In this document: piece by piece, positions 6,122-6,652 of the stretch
How the letters are laid out: every line of letters begins with the position of its first letter
Numbering within the stretch: the first letter of the stretch is position 1
Assembly: GCA_947585065.1 (NCBI GenBank)
Contig: CANPWX010000063.1
Span: forward strand, 1-6,652
Origin: an uncultured Bacilli bacterium
Lineage (GTDB): Bacteria > Bacillota_I > Bacilli_A > RF39 > UBA660
Length of the DNA stretch: 6,652 bases
Direction of reading: 5' to 3'
The notes under the pieces: model-generated
The model's input: only the letters and a program-made list of their open reading frames with translations
What the model was told of the DNA's origin: nothing
The model's database searches: none
Translations under genes and position numbers: made by a program

Positions 6122-6127
6122 TATAAT
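6122..6127 (+). promoter_or_regulatory. Likely -10 box of mtaB
   Basis: A perfect TATAAT lies 23 bases before the mtaB ATG, after the preceding terminator. No convincing -35 box is present at 16-18 bp; the best position reads TAGTTT (6099-6104). The promoter may be weak, or helped by the T-rich spacer. Confidence 0.45.
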
Positions 6128-6150
6128 AGGAAAGCAAGAAGGTGAAGTCT

Positions 6151-6652
6151 ATGACTTTTTATATTTATACGTTAGGATGTAAAGTAAATACCTATGAATC
6201 AGAAATGATGATGGAAAAATTGTTAAATCATGGGTATCACTATGAAAAAGATCATCCAGACATTATTATAGTAAATACCTGTACTGTGACGAATGTTGCA
6301 GATCATAAATCACTGGAAATGGTAAATCGCTTTCGAAAAAAACATCCATCTGCTATTTTAGTTGTCTGTGGATGTGCCAGTGAAAATAAAGAACACATTG
6401 CTGGAGTCTCAGGGATTGATATTTTACTTGGAAACAAAGAAAAAAGTAAAATTGTCGAATTAATAGAAGAATACCAAAAAAAGAAAGAACAAATAACAAT
6501 TCTTTCTAAAACAAGAGAATTACCATTTGAAGATATGTCTGTTGAAAAATTCACTACCCATACCAGAGCTTTTGTAAAAATCCAAGATGGATGTAATAAC
6601 TTTTGTGCATATTGTATTATTCCCTATGTAAGAGGATGTGCTAGAAGCAAAG
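6151..6652 (+). CDS. mtaB: tRNA t6A37 methylthiotransferase MtaB, N-terminal part (runs off right edge)
   Basis: MtaB is a radical-SAM methylthiotransferase with two [4Fe-4S] clusters. It converts t6A to ms2t6A at position 37 of tRNAs reading ANN codons, notably tRNA-Lys(UUU), which stabilises decoding. The ATG at 6151 has AAGGTGA 5 bases upstream, and 167 codons are visible. The N-terminal MTTase domain opens with TLGCKVNTYES (7-17). Its cluster ligands are Cys10, Cys44 (VNTCTVTNVAD) and Cys75 (CGCAS). The radical-SAM motif CNNFCAYC supplies Cys148, Cys152 and Cys155, followed by IIPYVRG. CKVN and VTNVAD point to the MtaB subgroup rather than MiaB or RimO. The rest of the radical-SAM barrel and the TRAM domain lie beyond the window. 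Extra cysteines occur at 73 and 163. AAA Lys codons are very common in all neighbouring genes, so the modification should matter here. Confidence 0.93.
   Translation, partial: MTFYIYTLGCKVNTYESEMMMEKLLNHGYHYEKDHPDIIIVNTCTVTNVADHKSLEMVNRFRKKHPSAILVVCGCASENKEHIAGVSGIDILLGNKEKSKIVELIEEYQKKKEQITILSKTRELPFEDMSVEKFTTHTRAFVKIQDGCNNFCAYCIIPYVRGCARSK

Noticed and set aside
539..6554. Several 67-83-codon open frames on the minus strand within tig, lon and mtaB
   Set aside because: They lie opposite strongly conserved coding sequence, are Phe/Leu/Ser-rich as expected from antisense of AAA/GAA-rich genes, and lack SD sites or recognisable domains.

Overview
The window is AT-rich chromosomal DNA from a low-G+C bacterium of the Firmicutes/Bacilli-Mollicutes side of the tree. 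This is an inference from base composition (roughly 30% G+C by eye), AAA/GAA/TTA/ATA-rich codon use, strong Shine-Dalgarno (SD) sites and sigma-A-type promoters. All eight Trp codons in the readable genes are TGG and one gene ends at TGA, so the standard bacterial code (table 11) fits and the Mycoplasma/Spiroplasma UGA=Trp code does not. An uncultured gut Bacilli of the RF39 type would fit, but the window cannot prove it.

Layout, all genes on the + strand: (1) the 3' end of an unrecognised gene, open at the left edge, to 311; (2) tig, trigger factor, 433-1704; (3) lon, ATP-dependent Lon protease, 1846-4164; (4) a membrane-anchored extracytoplasmic protein of about 399 residues, 4227-5426; (5) a small membrane-anchored, very acidic protein of about 185 residues, 5530-6087; (6) the 5' part of mtaB, the tRNA A37 methylthiotransferase, from 6151 off the right edge. 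There are no RNA genes, mobile elements or CRISPR arrays. No gap between genes exceeds about 140 bases.

The layout is co-directional but looks like separate transcription units rather than one operon. Intrinsic terminators follow tig, gene 4 and gene 5. Recognisable promoters precede tig, lon and gene 4, and weaker ones precede gene 5 and mtaB. Only lon lacks its own terminator, so it may read through into gene 4. tig and lon form a proteostasis pair: one chaperones nascent chains at the ribosome, the other degrades misfolded proteins. In Bacillus subtilis clpX and lonB lie between these two genes; here they are adjacent.

No new defence or mobile system is visible. The points most worth a second look are the tig promoter, which lies inside the longest possible reading frame and implies a nearly leaderless mRNA; an inverted/direct repeat overlapping the lon promoter; and the two uncharacterised membrane-anchored proteins between lon and mtaB.
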